Assembly (NCBI RefSeq): GCF_013350005.1 | Contig: NZ_JABVWW010000009.1 | Coordinates: 1 to 64,000, forward strand | Length of the DNA stretch: 64,000 nucleotides | Source of the DNA: Methylocystis silviterrae | Lineage (GTDB): Bacteria > Pseudomonadota > Alphaproteobacteria > Rhizobiales > Beijerinckiaceae | Direction of reading: 5' to 3' | Part shown: piece by piece, positions 34,401 to 42,341 of the stretch | Position numbering within the stretch: position 1 is the first letter of the stretch | Layout: every line of letters starts with the position of its first letter | Notes under the pieces: generated by a model | What the model was told of the DNA's origin: nothing | Seen by the model: only the letters and a program-made list of their open reading frames with translations | The model's database searches: none | Translations under genes and position numbers: made by a program

Positions 34401-35684
34401 CTGCTGGAGCAGCCCGGCGTGGCGCAGGCCGCAGTCATAGCAAGAGCGACGGGCGAACGAGTCGGCGGCGGCGCCGATGAGCGTCAGTTGATCGGCTATG
34501 TCATTCCATCAAGCGATACGGAGCTTGATGGCGAGGCGTTGCGCAGCGCGCTTTTGCGTCGTCTCCCAGGCCATATGACTCCAACGGCTGTCGTCTGCCT
34601 GAAGGAATTTCCACTGAACGCCAGCGGCAAATTGGACAGGAAGGCGCTGCCAGCGCCTGGAAACGCGCTTCATCGCCAAGGCCGCAAGCCGCTTCCGGGA
34701 ATTGAAACGACTCTTTCAGAAATATTCGCGCGTGTTCTTGGAATCGACGAGGTCAACGCCGACGATGACTTCTTCGCGCTCGGCGGACATTCCTTGCTCG
34801 CCATGCAACTCGCCGCGGAGTTGGAGACGGTGTTCAAAACGCCTGTCTCCGTCGGCGAAGTCATCGTCAGTTCGAGCGTCGAGCGGCTTGCACGCACGCT
34901 CTTCGACGAACAGGCGGGCGAAGAGCGCAAGGCCGGCTTCGGCGAAGTGCTGCACCTGCGATCGGGCGCGGAAGCGCCGCTGTTCTGCATTCATCCCGCG
35001 TCTGGCTTTTCGTGGCAGTTCAGCGTCCTCACCCGCTATCTCCAAAGCGACTGCCCGGTGATCGGACTCCAGTCGCCGCGCCCCAATGGCGTTATCGCGA
35101 TCTGTGATTCAATGGATGAGGTTTGCAGGAGACATCTGGAGACGATCCGAAAAATTCAGCCTTGCGGGCCTTATCGGCTGCTCGGCTATTCGCTGGGCGG
35201 CGTGGTGGCGCAGGCGATCGCCGCGCGCCTGGTTGAAGAAGGCGACGTGGTCGACTTTCTCGGATTGCTCGACACCTATCCGCCAGAAATTCAAGACTGG
35301 AGCAGGCCGCCAACGGAAGACGAAGAGAGAGAGATAGAGAAGGAGCGCGCGCTGTTCATGAACGCCTCCAAGGATGCCCTCGACTCGGCCTTGGCGAAGG
35401 AGAAGGCCGAGATGTTCGGCAATATCATGCGGAATTACGAAGATTCAGTTCGTCTTCTCTCCACCGCGAAGACAGCGCGCTATCCCGGTGCGGCAACGCT
35501 ATTCGTAGCGACGCGGACCTTGCCGCCGGGAATGGACGTCCAGGAGACCTGGCGTCCCTATGTGGGCCAGCTCAACGTCGTCGACCTGGACTGCGCCCAC
35601 ACGGACATTGTCTCTCCGCACTCCTTGCAGGCTTTGGGGCCAATCCTCAATGGCTTGCTGCGCGACAGAGAGGCGAGGAGCTAG
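28485..35684 (+). CDS. Dimodular siderophore NRPS (C-A-T-C-A-T-TE), EntF-like
   Basis: 2399 residues from a GTG at 28485 (GAGGGG upstream). Order: C1 (about 15-440, HHMMVDG at 156), A1 (470-980, TSGSTGKPKG at 626), T1 (Ser1033 in LGGDSIS), C2 (1065-1510, HHLIGDG at 1245), A2 (1530-2040, TSGSTGRPKG at 1698), T2 (Ser2103 in LGGHSLL), thioesterase (2140-2399, Ser2236 in GYSLGG, likely His in CAHTD). C1 resembles EntF's C domain and should accept DHB from the EntB carrier. By alignment with EntF, A2 reads D-V-W-H-F-S-L-V-D-K, identical to EntF and thus serine. A1 reads D-V-G-N-F-I-V-V-E-K, which I cannot assign; its acidic Glu hints at a cationic amino acid. There is no epimerase domain. The TE probably oligomerises and cyclises (DHB-X-Ser) units. 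Confidence 0.93.
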   Translation: MLLAPPLRPSSPIALELPLIAAQPGIWMGDQVSPTRNAFIVAQYVELKGAVDVESFRLAIRIGLSEADTVHARFIEAEGRLSQIIPQRRNAAESPDLDVVDVSEEPDPEAAALAFMRADLAADLPLNGDALLYRHVLIRLGETSIGERWFWYQRYHHMMVDGFSFTAIARRIAEIYTTLRRRKPLGDSPFTSFSEVVEEYQSYEGSKAQEADRRFWLDHAQNLPTPIALSQPSARTPQAGAVSLPLRRRISLPPDVMTVFETQGAAVRVSGVEVAMAAVFAYLHRMSGATRLTVGMPFMRRMGSIALFAAGPVVNVLPVQLSIEPSMLLSEAATALALELRAVRRRQRYEAEQLRRDLGLVGSDRSLYGPMLNLKMFDYRLDFDGVVGVTHQLASGPVEDVEIDLYVDDGRLTIDLVANCDRYDKQDLELHAKRLACLVERLAEDPELAIGAAPLLTEGERALIAAANDTAKDVPRLTLCDMLAAQAAKTPDAIALVDADHTFTYQEVRRQVSRRAQMLADAGVVAEDHVAVALPRSVHLSLAIMAVLEAGAAYLPLDINYPDERLAFMVEDAAPRLIITCENLRSRFEKMGRVLIFDELTPDIEEHSFAPNTALTTGHPAYIIYTSGSTGKPKGVVVSHGAIVNLLYWLQDEYSLTADDVMLQKTPCSFDVSVGEFFGPLTCGARLVMAPEEVDRDPEALLQVIRDYRITTMNFVPSLLAAFVAGVRATANAARDAMSLRAVFCIGEALSKELAEAFENLIHAPLHNVYGPTEATVEVSYQPAFGQALASARGPGVPIGRPLWNTGLRILDARLRHAPIGVAGDLYLTGAQLAQGYWRRASLTASRFVADPEANGERMYRTGDIARWLPDGSVDYLGRSDDQLKIRGQRIELGEIESALRDRPSVGQAAVVARILGGGEAAALASDARQLIGYVTPAMPGDALDGEALRAGLGKRLPAYMTPVAIMVLEEFPLSANGKLDRKALPDPSEAAQSKSRQPLPGRETMLAELIAGILRVDHVGADDDFFLLGGDSISAIGLCAALRRRGALLRPRDIFECRSVARMAQALESQAPTPSVATLESNEISEAELDALRERYGPIAAVLPALPLQEGLLFHARLGDQASRYNAISRFDIAGPLDVERLKDALETLLRRHPQLAAIFDVQGGAALQILPLLDEGSSLRHWPWKRCSLDACDEEQQFAELDRIEREELDREFLGAEAQERMMAQATLVRLAADRHVLLICSHHLIGDGWSSTIMLRELLGAYAGDALPPLTPDYPTVVRRLASRDPAPARLAWREALQGVAPTLLFEDTKRFGAIHELLLKFRPGFLEELEALRRSRGLTLNTLMQGVWGAFLATMTGRNDVVFGSPMSGRSEAIEGVEAHIGLFTNTLPVRLRLRPDQPLLEQLANIQQRQIRLLEHDGVGLGEIQRLCGVSNLFDTLLVVENYPEDAKLFAADFGGLRCVSARNRGYTHYPLTLMVLPGRELELRLEYREGVKEPERIARRVTRLLEQIVDRPDVPLSAMDFLLPEERDLLVRVNTTKVENHPSTLCELLADQAQCTPDAIALVDGDYALSYREVRWQVTALARNFAAAGVTTGDIVAIALPRSVRLVIALMAAQEAGAAYLPLDTSYPEERLAYMVQDARPRLIVTTRDLQERFEQLGASLVYDELSDGPNEDSLKSVIRPSPEDAAYVIYTSGSTGRPKGVTVSHKAIVNRLRWMQHEYRLSADDVILQKTPSSFDVSVWEFFWPLITGARLVVAPPEAHRDSRELLRLIQDHRVSVIHFVPSMLATFVATAKSQSGHAADSSSLRLVFCSGEALSKELARSYETLFGAPLHNLYGPTEAAVDVTFQQACGVGVDDAAEAASVPIGRPVWNTGLRVLDGWLRPTPVGVAGELYLSGVQLADGYLGRPSLTAGRFVADPFADGEKMYRTGDIVRWLANGTVEYLGRGDDQIKIRGQRIELGEIESVLLEQPGVAQAAVIARATGERVGGGADERQLIGYVIPSSDTELDGEALRSALLRRLPGHMTPTAVVCLKEFPLNASGKLDRKALPAPGNALHRQGRKPLPGIETTLSEIFARVLGIDEVNADDDFFALGGHSLLAMQLAAELETVFKTPVSVGEVIVSSSVERLARTLFDEQAGEERKAGFGEVLHLRSGAEAPLFCIHPASGFSWQFSVLTRYLQSDCPVIGLQSPRPNGVIAICDSMDEVCRRHLETIRKIQPCGPYRLLGYSLGGVVAQAIAARLVEEGDVVDFLGLLDTYPPEIQDWSRPPTEDEEREIEKERALFMNASKDALDSALAKEKAEMFGNIMRNYEDSVRLLSTAKTARYPGAATLFVATRTLPPGMDVQETWRPYVGQLNVVDLDCAHTDIVSPHSLQALGPILNGLLRDREARS

Positions 35685-35686
35685 AG

Positions 35687-37102
35687 ATGGACACTCAGCC
35701 CTCCCCAGAAGCGTCGGAAGAGACGCGCAACGAAGGCCATGCCGTGTCGTCGGGTTCATCTCGTGATCCGGCGGGCGCCGTCGCCAAGAACATCGCCAAG
35801 AAGAAATCTACTCTGCTGTTGGACCTTAGCCTGCTGCGCGACAATGCAGCGTTTCGTACCGTCGTCATCGCTCGAACCCTGTCGGTGTTTTCGCTGGGCA
35901 TGCTGACAGTGGCGGTCCCAGTTCAAATCCAGGAATTGACCGGCTCGCCCATGCAAGTCGGAATTTCCATGGCGCTTGGCGGCGGCGGCGCCTTCGCCGG
36001 GCTGTTGGGGGGCGGCGTGCTTGCGGACCGGTGGGATAGGCGCAAGCTCATCCTCTTTGCGCGATCTGTTTGCGGCCTTGGCTTCGCGGCGCTCGCCGTC
36101 AATGGCTTCAGCTCGTCGCCCTCAGTGCTGGCGATCTATGCGCTGGCGCTGTGGGACGGATTTTTCAGCGCGCTCGGCGTTACTGCGCTGCTCGCCGCAA
36201 CGCCTTTTCTCGTCGGCCGCGAAAATCTTGGCGCTGCCGGCCAGTTCAACATGCTGACGGTTCGCATGGGTGGAATCCTCTCTCCGGCAATCGGCGGGAT
36301 GGTGATCGCGTCTTTCGGCGTGGGGTGGAATTACCTTGCAGCCGCGATCGGCGCGCTGCTGACCGTCGCTCAGCTCATGCGGCTTCCGCCGATGCCTCCC
36401 GCCAGACGCGAACCGCAGCACCCGCTGCGGGCGCTTGGGGCGGGCATAGGCTATCTTTTCGTTAACAGGCTTGTCGGCGCCGTGGTGGCGGTGGGGGCGC
36501 TTGTTAGTCTCGGCGGCGGCGTTCGCATTCTCATGCCGGCGCTTGCCGAGGACGTGTACCGCGTCGGGCCGTCGGCGGTGGGGATGATGTATGCCGCTGC
36601 GCCGCTGGGTGCGACGGTGGCGGCCTTAACGGGCGGTTGGCTCGGCGGCTTTGCTCGTTCCGGAGCGCTGCTGCTTGCGAGCGGCGCGGCAGCTTTCGTC
36701 GCGCTCGGTTCGCTCGGATTTATCAGCGATCCTGTCGTCGCTTTTGTGGCTCTCGCGAGCTTTGGCTATTTGAGCTCGATCGCCTCGCTGCTGCAGTTCA
36801 CTCTCGTCCAACGCCACACGCCGGAACATTTGTTGGGCCGGGTCAATGGTCTATGGGCCGCCCAGGCGGTCACCGGCGACGCTTTTGGCGCGCTCGCGCT
36901 TGGCGGCGTCAGTCGCGTTTTTCCGCTGACGTCAGCCATTCTCATTTTCAGCCTTGTCGCGCTTCTTTCAAGCGGGGCGATGGCGATGGGATTTCGTTCG
37001 CTTCGTTTCGCCTCGTCAAAGAAAAGCGAGGATTCGCCTTCGACCGCCGCCGACAAGAGCGAATGGCCGCAGCCTCAACTCTTGAAGAGCAAGAAGGCTT
37101 GA
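35687..37102 (+). CDS. EntS-like MFS siderophore exporter
   Basis: 471 residues; GAGGAG lies six bases before the ATG and the gene starts two bases after the NRPS stop. A polar N-terminal 55 residues precede about twelve helices. EntS-like features are VVIARTLSVFSLGMLTVAVPVQ, the loop LADRWDRRK, and QFTLVQRHTPEHLLGRVNGLW in the second half. A charged tail follows the last helix. EntS-type transporters secrete enterobactin across the inner membrane. Its place directly after the NRPS and before DHB synthesis genes makes it the likely exporter of the product. The Lys-rich extensions at both ends are longer than in E. coli EntS. Confidence 0.87.
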   Translation: MDTQPSPEASEETRNEGHAVSSGSSRDPAGAVAKNIAKKKSTLLLDLSLLRDNAAFRTVVIARTLSVFSLGMLTVAVPVQIQELTGSPMQVGISMALGGGGAFAGLLGGGVLADRWDRRKLILFARSVCGLGFAALAVNGFSSSPSVLAIYALALWDGFFSALGVTALLAATPFLVGRENLGAAGQFNMLTVRMGGILSPAIGGMVIASFGVGWNYLAAAIGALLTVAQLMRLPPMPPARREPQHPLRALGAGIGYLFVNRLVGAVVAVGALVSLGGGVRILMPALAEDVYRVGPSAVGMMYAAAPLGATVAALTGGWLGGFARSGALLLASGAAAFVALGSLGFISDPVVAFVALASFGYLSSIASLLQFTLVQRHTPEHLLGRVNGLWAAQAVTGDAFGALALGGVSRVFPLTSAILIFSLVALLSSGAMAMGFRSLRFASSKKSEDSPSTAADKSEWPQPQLLKSKKA

Positions 37103-37163
37103 TCCGGAGGCCGCGCATGGAACGCCTTTGATGATGAAATTCTATAGCAAAAGAGGTGCGACA

Positions 37164-38354
37164 ATGAATGCAGTTAGTCTTCCTCCATCACATTCAAGCG
37201 TTGAAGCGAACCCCACCTTCTTGTTCTCCTCGCCGCACCGCAGCATCAATGCGTTCGGCGTCGCCGAGAAAATTTGTCTTTCGGCGTGCGGCGCGGCGCA
37301 TTCGGATAGTTTCCTGCAGACGGCCGTGCAGGGCGCAATCAATCGGGCGCGGCAGGCCGGACAGGCGAATCCCATCGTCGCGGGCGCCATTCCCTTCGAC
37401 ATTCGGCAGCCCTGCTCATTGTTCGTGCCAATGAGCTATACGGCTTTCGCGAGAGAGACGCTGATAGTCGAAGAGCGACGCTCGGAGCACGCGCCCACAG
37501 TGCTCGGCATGCGCAGCCTCCCCGACAAGGACGCCTTTAAAGACGCCGTCACGCGCGCGATCACAAGCTTTCGCGCCGGGAAAATGTCGAAAGCGGTTCT
37601 ATCCCGCATCCTCGAAATCGAACTCGCGCAACCGGTCGACGTCGCAGCGATCTTGAACGCCTTGGTGAAGCAAAATCCCAGCGGCTATCATTTCAAGGCG
37701 CCTTTGGGCGATGGCGCGATATTGCTTGGCGCAAGTCCAGAGCTCCTGATCCGAAAGGACGGAGCCGCCATTCGCTCTAATCCCCTGGCCGGTTCGGCCA
37801 AACGCAGATCGGACCCGGAAGAGGATCAGCTGGCGAGCCGCACGCTGTTGCAGTCGAACAAGGATAATTTCGAGCACAGGCTCGTCGTGGATGAAATACA
37901 GGAAGCGCTGGAGCCCGTATGCAAAGCTCTAACGACGCCCACTGAGCCAGCGCTCATGAACACGTCGACGATGTGGCATCTCTCGACATTGATCACCGGC
38001 GAGCTGGCGAACCACCACACGTCGGCGCTTCAACTTGCCTGCCGGCTGCATCCAACGCCAGCGGTCTGCGGTTATCCAACCGCTGAGTCGCGGTCGCTGA
38101 TTAGCGCTCTGGAGCCATTCGACCGCGGGGTGTTCAGCGGCGCCGTCGGATGGTGCGATTCAGCGGGCGATGGCGAATGGGCGGTGGCGATAAGGTGCGG
38201 AACGGTTCACGACAAAGCCATTCGACTCTTTGCCGGCGCCGGCATCGTCGAAGCTTCCGATCCGGAATCAGAATGGGCGGAAACTGAAGCCAAGCTTGGC
38301 ACGATGCTGCGCGCCTTCGGAATAGAAACCGAGGAGCGCCCCGCATGCCGATAG
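37164..38354 (+). CDS. entC: Isochorismate synthase
   Basis: 396 residues from the ATG at 37164 (AGAGGTG upstream; an ATG at 37128 gives 12 extra residues). It converts chorismate to isochorismate with Mg2+, the first step to DHB. Visible family blocks: KAVLSRILEIEL, GASPELLIRK, NPLAGSAKRRSDPEEDQ, VVDEIQEALEPVC, LHPTPAVCGYP and FSGAVGWCDSAGDGEWAVAIR with the metal-binding acidic residues. Length is that of EntC. Its end overlaps the start of entE by ten bases, so translation is coupled. Confidence 0.92.
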   Translation: MNAVSLPPSHSSVEANPTFLFSSPHRSINAFGVAEKICLSACGAAHSDSFLQTAVQGAINRARQAGQANPIVAGAIPFDIRQPCSLFVPMSYTAFARETLIVEERRSEHAPTVLGMRSLPDKDAFKDAVTRAITSFRAGKMSKAVLSRILEIELAQPVDVAAILNALVKQNPSGYHFKAPLGDGAILLGASPELLIRKDGAAIRSNPLAGSAKRRSDPEEDQLASRTLLQSNKDNFEHRLVVDEIQEALEPVCKALTTPTEPALMNTSTMWHLSTLITGELANHHTSALQLACRLHPTPAVCGYPTAESRSLISALEPFDRGVFSGAVGWCDSAGDGEWAVAIRCGTVHDKAIRLFAGAGIVEASDPESEWAETEAKLGTMLRAFGIETEERPACR

Positions 38355-39967
38355 AGTTCACGCCCTGGCCCAAAGCTTTTGCCCGCAGATATCACGACAA
38401 AGGCTATTGGCGCGGCGAGCCGCTGACAGAGATTTTGCAATACGTTTGTCGTCGTCGTCCCGACGGCGTCGCGCTGATTTGCGGTGACCGACATCTCACT
38501 TACGCTCAGCTCGACGCCAAATCGTCGCGACTGGCGTCGAGCCTTGCACGCCGCGGAATCGCGCAAGGCGATACGGCGCTGGTTCAACTCCCGAACATCG
38601 CCGAGTTTTACATCGTCTTTTTTGCGCTGCTGGAAATGGGAGTGGCGCCGGTCAACGCGCTGTTCAGCCACGACAGGCAGGAGATGACCGCCTATGCGCA
38701 GCAGCTTCGGCCCAAACTTCTCATCGCGTCCGCCGAACATCGTCTCTTCGCGGATGGCGTCTATGTCACCGACTTGCGGAGCTTCGCGCCGACATTGAGC
38801 GTCATCGCCATCCACGGACGAACTGAATATGCTGAAAATCTTGAGTCGCTGTGGGAATGTGACTCAGACGGCGCGGAGGACGAACCGCGCCCTTCCGCGG
38901 CTGATCAGGTGGCGTTCTTCCAGTTGTCGGGCGGCAGCACCGGCGTTCCCAAGCTCATTCCGCGCACCCATGACGATTACTACTACAGCGTGCGGCGAAG
39001 CGCGGAAATCTGCCGCCTCACATCCGAGAGCCGCTATCTGTGCGCGCTTCCAGCCCCCCATAATTTTCCACTGAGTTCGCCCGGCGCGCTCGGCGTCTTT
39101 CACGCCGGTGGAACGGTGGTGATGGCGCGAAATCCGAGCGCGGATCTCTGCTTCGATCTCATTCGTCGTCACAAGGTGAACTTCACGGCCATCGTGCCGA
39201 CGGTTGCTTCGTTATGGCTTGACGCCGCCGCCAACGACTCTCGCGAAGCGCCGAATCTCACAGTGATGCAGGTCGGCGGCGCGCGACTCAGCGAGACGGT
39301 CGCCCGCCAAATTGTCACGACCTTCGGTTGTCGGCTGCAGCAGGTTTTTGGCATGGCGGAAGGCTTGGTGAACTACACGGGTCTTGACGACGATCCCGAG
39401 CGCATTTTTACGACTCAAGGGCGGCCAATGAGTCCCGATGATGAGCTGAAAGTCGTCGATGCAGATGGCGAAGAGGTCGCCGCAGGCGAAGTCGGAGAGC
39501 TGCTGGCTCGTGGTCCATACACGATCCGGGGCTATTATCGCTCGCCAGAACATAACGCTCGCGCCTTCGATGAAGACGGATTCTATCACACGGGCGATCT
39601 CGTCGAGATGACGGCGGACGGATATGTGAAAGTCGTAGGTCGCAAGAAGGATCAGATCAACCGCGGCGGCGAGAAGATTCCTGCCGAAGAGATCGAAAAT
39701 TTGCTGCTGCAGCACCGGGCGGTCGTGCACGCGGCGCTCATTTCCATGCCCGATTCCCTGATGGGAGAGAGAAGCTGCGCTTATATTGTCGCGAACGATG
39801 CCGCGTTAAGGCCGATCGCTTTGCGAAAGCATCTGCGCAGCCAGGGAATTGCGGAATTCAAGCTCCCCGATCGTTTTGAATTCATCGATCAGATGCCGCT
39901 TACCGCCTTCGGTAAGGTCGACAAGCAAACGCTGCGCGATGACATCCAGGCAAAGCTCAACGTCTAA
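38345..39967 (+). CDS. entE: 2,3-dihydroxybenzoate-AMP ligase
   Basis: 540 residues, the stand-alone aryl-adenylating enzyme of catecholate siderophore pathways. It activates DHB with ATP and loads it onto the aryl carrier domain of EntB. Seen: the P-loop-like QLSGGSTGVPKLIPRTH, the pocket segment around LPAPHNFPLSSPGALG, FGMAEGLVNYT, YRSPEHNARAFDEDGFYHTGD and the catalytic Lys in TAFGKVDKQ. The HNFPLS context is as in DHB/salicylate activators. It overlaps entC and is followed after 19 bases by entB. Confidence 0.93.
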   Translation: MPIEFTPWPKAFARRYHDKGYWRGEPLTEILQYVCRRRPDGVALICGDRHLTYAQLDAKSSRLASSLARRGIAQGDTALVQLPNIAEFYIVFFALLEMGVAPVNALFSHDRQEMTAYAQQLRPKLLIASAEHRLFADGVYVTDLRSFAPTLSVIAIHGRTEYAENLESLWECDSDGAEDEPRPSAADQVAFFQLSGGSTGVPKLIPRTHDDYYYSVRRSAEICRLTSESRYLCALPAPHNFPLSSPGALGVFHAGGTVVMARNPSADLCFDLIRRHKVNFTAIVPTVASLWLDAAANDSREAPNLTVMQVGGARLSETVARQIVTTFGCRLQQVFGMAEGLVNYTGLDDDPERIFTTQGRPMSPDDELKVVDADGEEVAAGEVGELLARGPYTIRGYYRSPEHNARAFDEDGFYHTGDLVEMTADGYVKVVGRKKDQINRGGEKIPAEEIENLLLQHRAVVHAALISMPDSLMGERSCAYIVANDAALRPIALRKHLRSQGIAEFKLPDRFEFIDQMPLTAFGKVDKQTLRDDIQAKLNV

Positions 39968-39986
39968 AAGCAAACAGGAATTGACC

Positions 39987-40874
39987 ATGGCCATACAATC
40001 CCTTGCATCCTACGCAATGCCGGGCCCGGATTCCTTCCGATTAAACAAAGTCAGTTGGAGTTTTGCGCCCGAGCGCGCAGCGCTGCTGATCCACGACATG
40101 CAAGACTATTTCGTCGGCTTCTACGGCGAGGAAAGTCCGCTCGTCGATCAGCTCATCTCAAATATTCGAAGGCTGCGCGCCTTTTTCAGGGCCCACGGCG
40201 CCCCGGTGATCTATACGGCCCAGCCCATTGAACAGAGCGACGAAGATCGCGGCTTGCTGAATGATATGTGGGGATCTGGTCTGAACGCGCAACCGCACCG
40301 ACGCAAAATTGTTGAGCCTCTATTGCCGGACGCTGGGGATACAGTGCTGACGAAGTGGCGTTATAGCGCGTTCAAGCGCTCGCGATTGGCCGAGATGATG
40401 AAGGACATGGGCAGAGATCAACTGACGATCTGCGGCGTCTATGGCCACATCGGTTGTCTGACGACGGCGCTCGACGCGTTCATGCATGACATCAAGCCTT
40501 TCATGATCGCCGACGCCATCGGCGATTTTTCGCTCGAGGATCATCTCATGACTCTGAACTATGTCGCCGGACGCTGCGGCATGGTGGTCGGCGTTGACGA
40601 CATGATCGCCACCCGAAACGCACATTCTGCTCCGCTGACCAGAGAAGACCTCAAGAAACAGCTCTTGCCGGCGCTCGATGTCGAGGAATCAGAATTCGAC
40701 CCCAACGAAAACCTTATCGATTACGGCCTCGACTCGGTGCGAGTCATGATGCTGGTCACCAAATGGCGCAAGCTCGGCATAGATGTGGGTTTTGACGAGC
40801 TGGCGAAAAAGCCGACCTTGAATGGCTGGTGGGAGATCATCGATCGCCGGCTCGCCGCGGTCGTCTCCGCGTGA
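39987..40874 (+). CDS. entB: Isochorismatase with aryl carrier domain
   Basis: 295 residues (ATG at 39987, CAGGAA upstream). Residues 1-205 are isochorismatase: LLIHDMQDYFVGFY, WRYSAFKRSRLAEMMKD and ICGVYGHIGCLTTALDAFM; it splits isochorismate to 2,3-dihydro-DHB and pyruvate. Residues 215-290 are an aryl carrier protein, with phosphopantetheine Ser250 in YGLDSVRVMML. EntE loads DHB here, and the first C domain of the NRPS takes it. The phosphopantetheinyl transferase needed to activate Ser250 and the NRPS carriers is not in the window. Confidence 0.93.
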   Translation: MAIQSLASYAMPGPDSFRLNKVSWSFAPERAALLIHDMQDYFVGFYGEESPLVDQLISNIRRLRAFFRAHGAPVIYTAQPIEQSDEDRGLLNDMWGSGLNAQPHRRKIVEPLLPDAGDTVLTKWRYSAFKRSRLAEMMKDMGRDQLTICGVYGHIGCLTTALDAFMHDIKPFMIADAIGDFSLEDHLMTLNYVAGRCGMVVGVDDMIATRNAHSAPLTREDLKKQLLPALDVEESEFDPNENLIDYGLDSVRVMMLVTKWRKLGIDVGFDELAKKPTLNGWWEIIDRRLAAVVSA

Positions 40875-40891
40875 CATCTCGGCGGCTGCGC

Positions 40892-41638
40892 ATGGATTTT
40901 TCAGGAAAGCGGATCTTGGTCACGGGCGCCGGCCAGGGAATTGGCTATGCGACAGCCGCCCAATTTGCAGCGCTCGGCGGCGACGTTGTCGGGCTGGACA
41001 AGACATTTGCGGCCTCGAGCTATCCTTTCGCGACCGTGCGCCTCGACGTCAGCGAGCGCGATCAGGTGCAAGAGACCTGCCGAGCCTTGCTGAAAGAGCG
41101 TCCGAGATTGGATGTGCTGGTCAGCGCCGCGGGCGTGCTGCGTCTCGGTCTGACGGAAGAGTTGAGCCTTGATGATTGGGCCGCGTGTATGAACGTCAAT
41201 GCGTCGGGCCCTTTCCACCTGTTTCAGCAGACCATCCCGCAGTTCAAACGGCAGCGCTCGGGCGCGATCGTCAGCGTCGGCTCCAACGCCGCGCATACGC
41301 CGCGCATGCTGATGAGCGCCTATTGCGCCTCGAAGGCGGCGCTGACCAGTCTGACCCACTGCGTGGGCTTGGAGCTCGCGCCTTATGGCGTGAGGTGCAA
41401 TCTCGTCTCCCCAGGCTCCACGGACACCGCCATGCAGCGGTCCATGTGGCGTTCGGCAGACGCAGAGAAGCAAGTGATCGCCGGAGACCTTGGGGCCTTC
41501 AAATTGGGAATTCCGCTGGGAAAAATCGCTGCCCCAGAGGAGATCGCAAGCGCCGTCGTGTTTCTTGCGTCGGATCTCGCCAGCCATATCACGCTTCAGG
41601 ACCTTGTCGTGGACGGCGGCGCGACGCTTGCAGCTTAA
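40892..41638 (+). CDS. entA: 2,3-dihydro-2,3-dihydroxybenzoate dehydrogenase
   Basis: 248-residue short-chain dehydrogenase. ATG at 40892, 18 bases after entB; the frame is open further upstream but overlaps entB. The NAD site TGAGQGIG is near residue 10, the catalytic Ser lies in VSVGSNA, Tyr and Lys in YCASKAA, and the EntA-type end is ASDLASHITLQDLVVDGGATL. It oxidises 2,3-dihydro-DHB to DHB with NAD+, completing the precursor. It is the last gene of the locus. A fragment of a second copy lies at 21860-21940. Confidence 0.93.
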   Translation: MDFSGKRILVTGAGQGIGYATAAQFAALGGDVVGLDKTFAASSYPFATVRLDVSERDQVQETCRALLKERPRLDVLVSAAGVLRLGLTEELSLDDWAACMNVNASGPFHLFQQTIPQFKRQRSGAIVSVGSNAAHTPRMLMSAYCASKAALTSLTHCVGLELAPYGVRCNLVSPGSTDTAMQRSMWRSADAEKQVIAGDLGAFKLGIPLGKIAAPEEIASAVVFLASDLASHITLQDLVVDGGATLAA

Positions 41639-41818
41639 CGGCTGATCGGCGCGGGCCGCTGGCCTTCCGACATGCCTGCCGGGCGTCCGGGCCGTCTCCA
41701 TGCCGTCCCAGCTCTCTCCGGACCAGTTCGAGCCCGAATTCCGGCTGAGAGCGCACGAAACGCGTGGCGCAATTGCGAATTAGGAGATAGCGTGTCGCCG
41801 ATAACTACAGGAGAAGTT

Positions 41819-42037
41819 ATGGCACACTTTCGGATTTTGGTGACTGCGGCTACACTAGGTCTTGGTTTTGCTTTCGCGCCCACAGCATCGAACGCCATGC
41901 CGGCGGCCTCGGTGAATAATGCGGTTCAGGCTCCAATCGAGAAAGTTTATGGGGGATGTGGCGTTTACGGACACCGTGGCCCATATGGCGGTTGCCGGGC
42001 TGGCGGGCAGGCTAGTGGAAGGCGCTATCGCCGATAA
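41819..42037 (+). CDS. Small secreted Gly/Cys-containing protein
   Basis: 72 residues with AGGAGAAG five bases before the ATG. A signal peptide (HFRILVTAATLGLGFAF, cleavage near SNA-MP) is followed by about 45 residues with a Gly/Arg-rich tail: VYGGCGVYGHRGPYGGCR. Proteins ending in this GCG...HRGP.GGCR pattern are frequent in Hyphomicrobiales; their function is unknown. It stands alone after entA with its own ribosome-binding site. Confidence 0.72.
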   Translation: MAHFRILVTAATLGLGFAFAPTASNAMPAASVNNAVQAPIEKVYGGCGVYGHRGPYGGCRAGGQASGRRYRR

Positions 42038-42067
42038 GTGAATCTCTCTTCTTTAGCCAATGCAAAG

Positions 42068-42095
42068 CACCCCGAGGACTTAGCTCCTCCGGGTG
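42068..42095 (+). terminator. Hairpin after the small secreted protein, weak terminator
   Basis: CACCCCGAGGA pairs with TCCTCCGGGTG across a six-base loop, with one mismatch. No T-run follows on the plus strand, so termination is plausible but unproven. Confidence 0.35.
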
Positions 42096-42341
42096 ACAGG
42101 CTTGAGACCTGGTTGGCGGTATTCAGACGGGCTCTCAAGAGTGAATTCTAAAGGAGGGCACGGGCTGCTGCGCCCTTAGCTCTTTGAGTTTTTAGGAGTG
42201 GGCCTTGGGGCGCGACGGTCAGAAACCCTCGTCGCCCAGAGTTTGAAGCCGCAGAATTTGCGGCGCAAGTAGAACGGCGCCTATCGACGCGGAAGCAATG
42301 TCCGCGTATCGAGGGGGGTGCGACCGCTTCGAGGAATTTCC

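Noticed and set aside
42068-42095. Strong terminator call after the small secreted protein
   Set aside because: The stem has a mismatch and no T-run follows, so it is listed only with low confidence.
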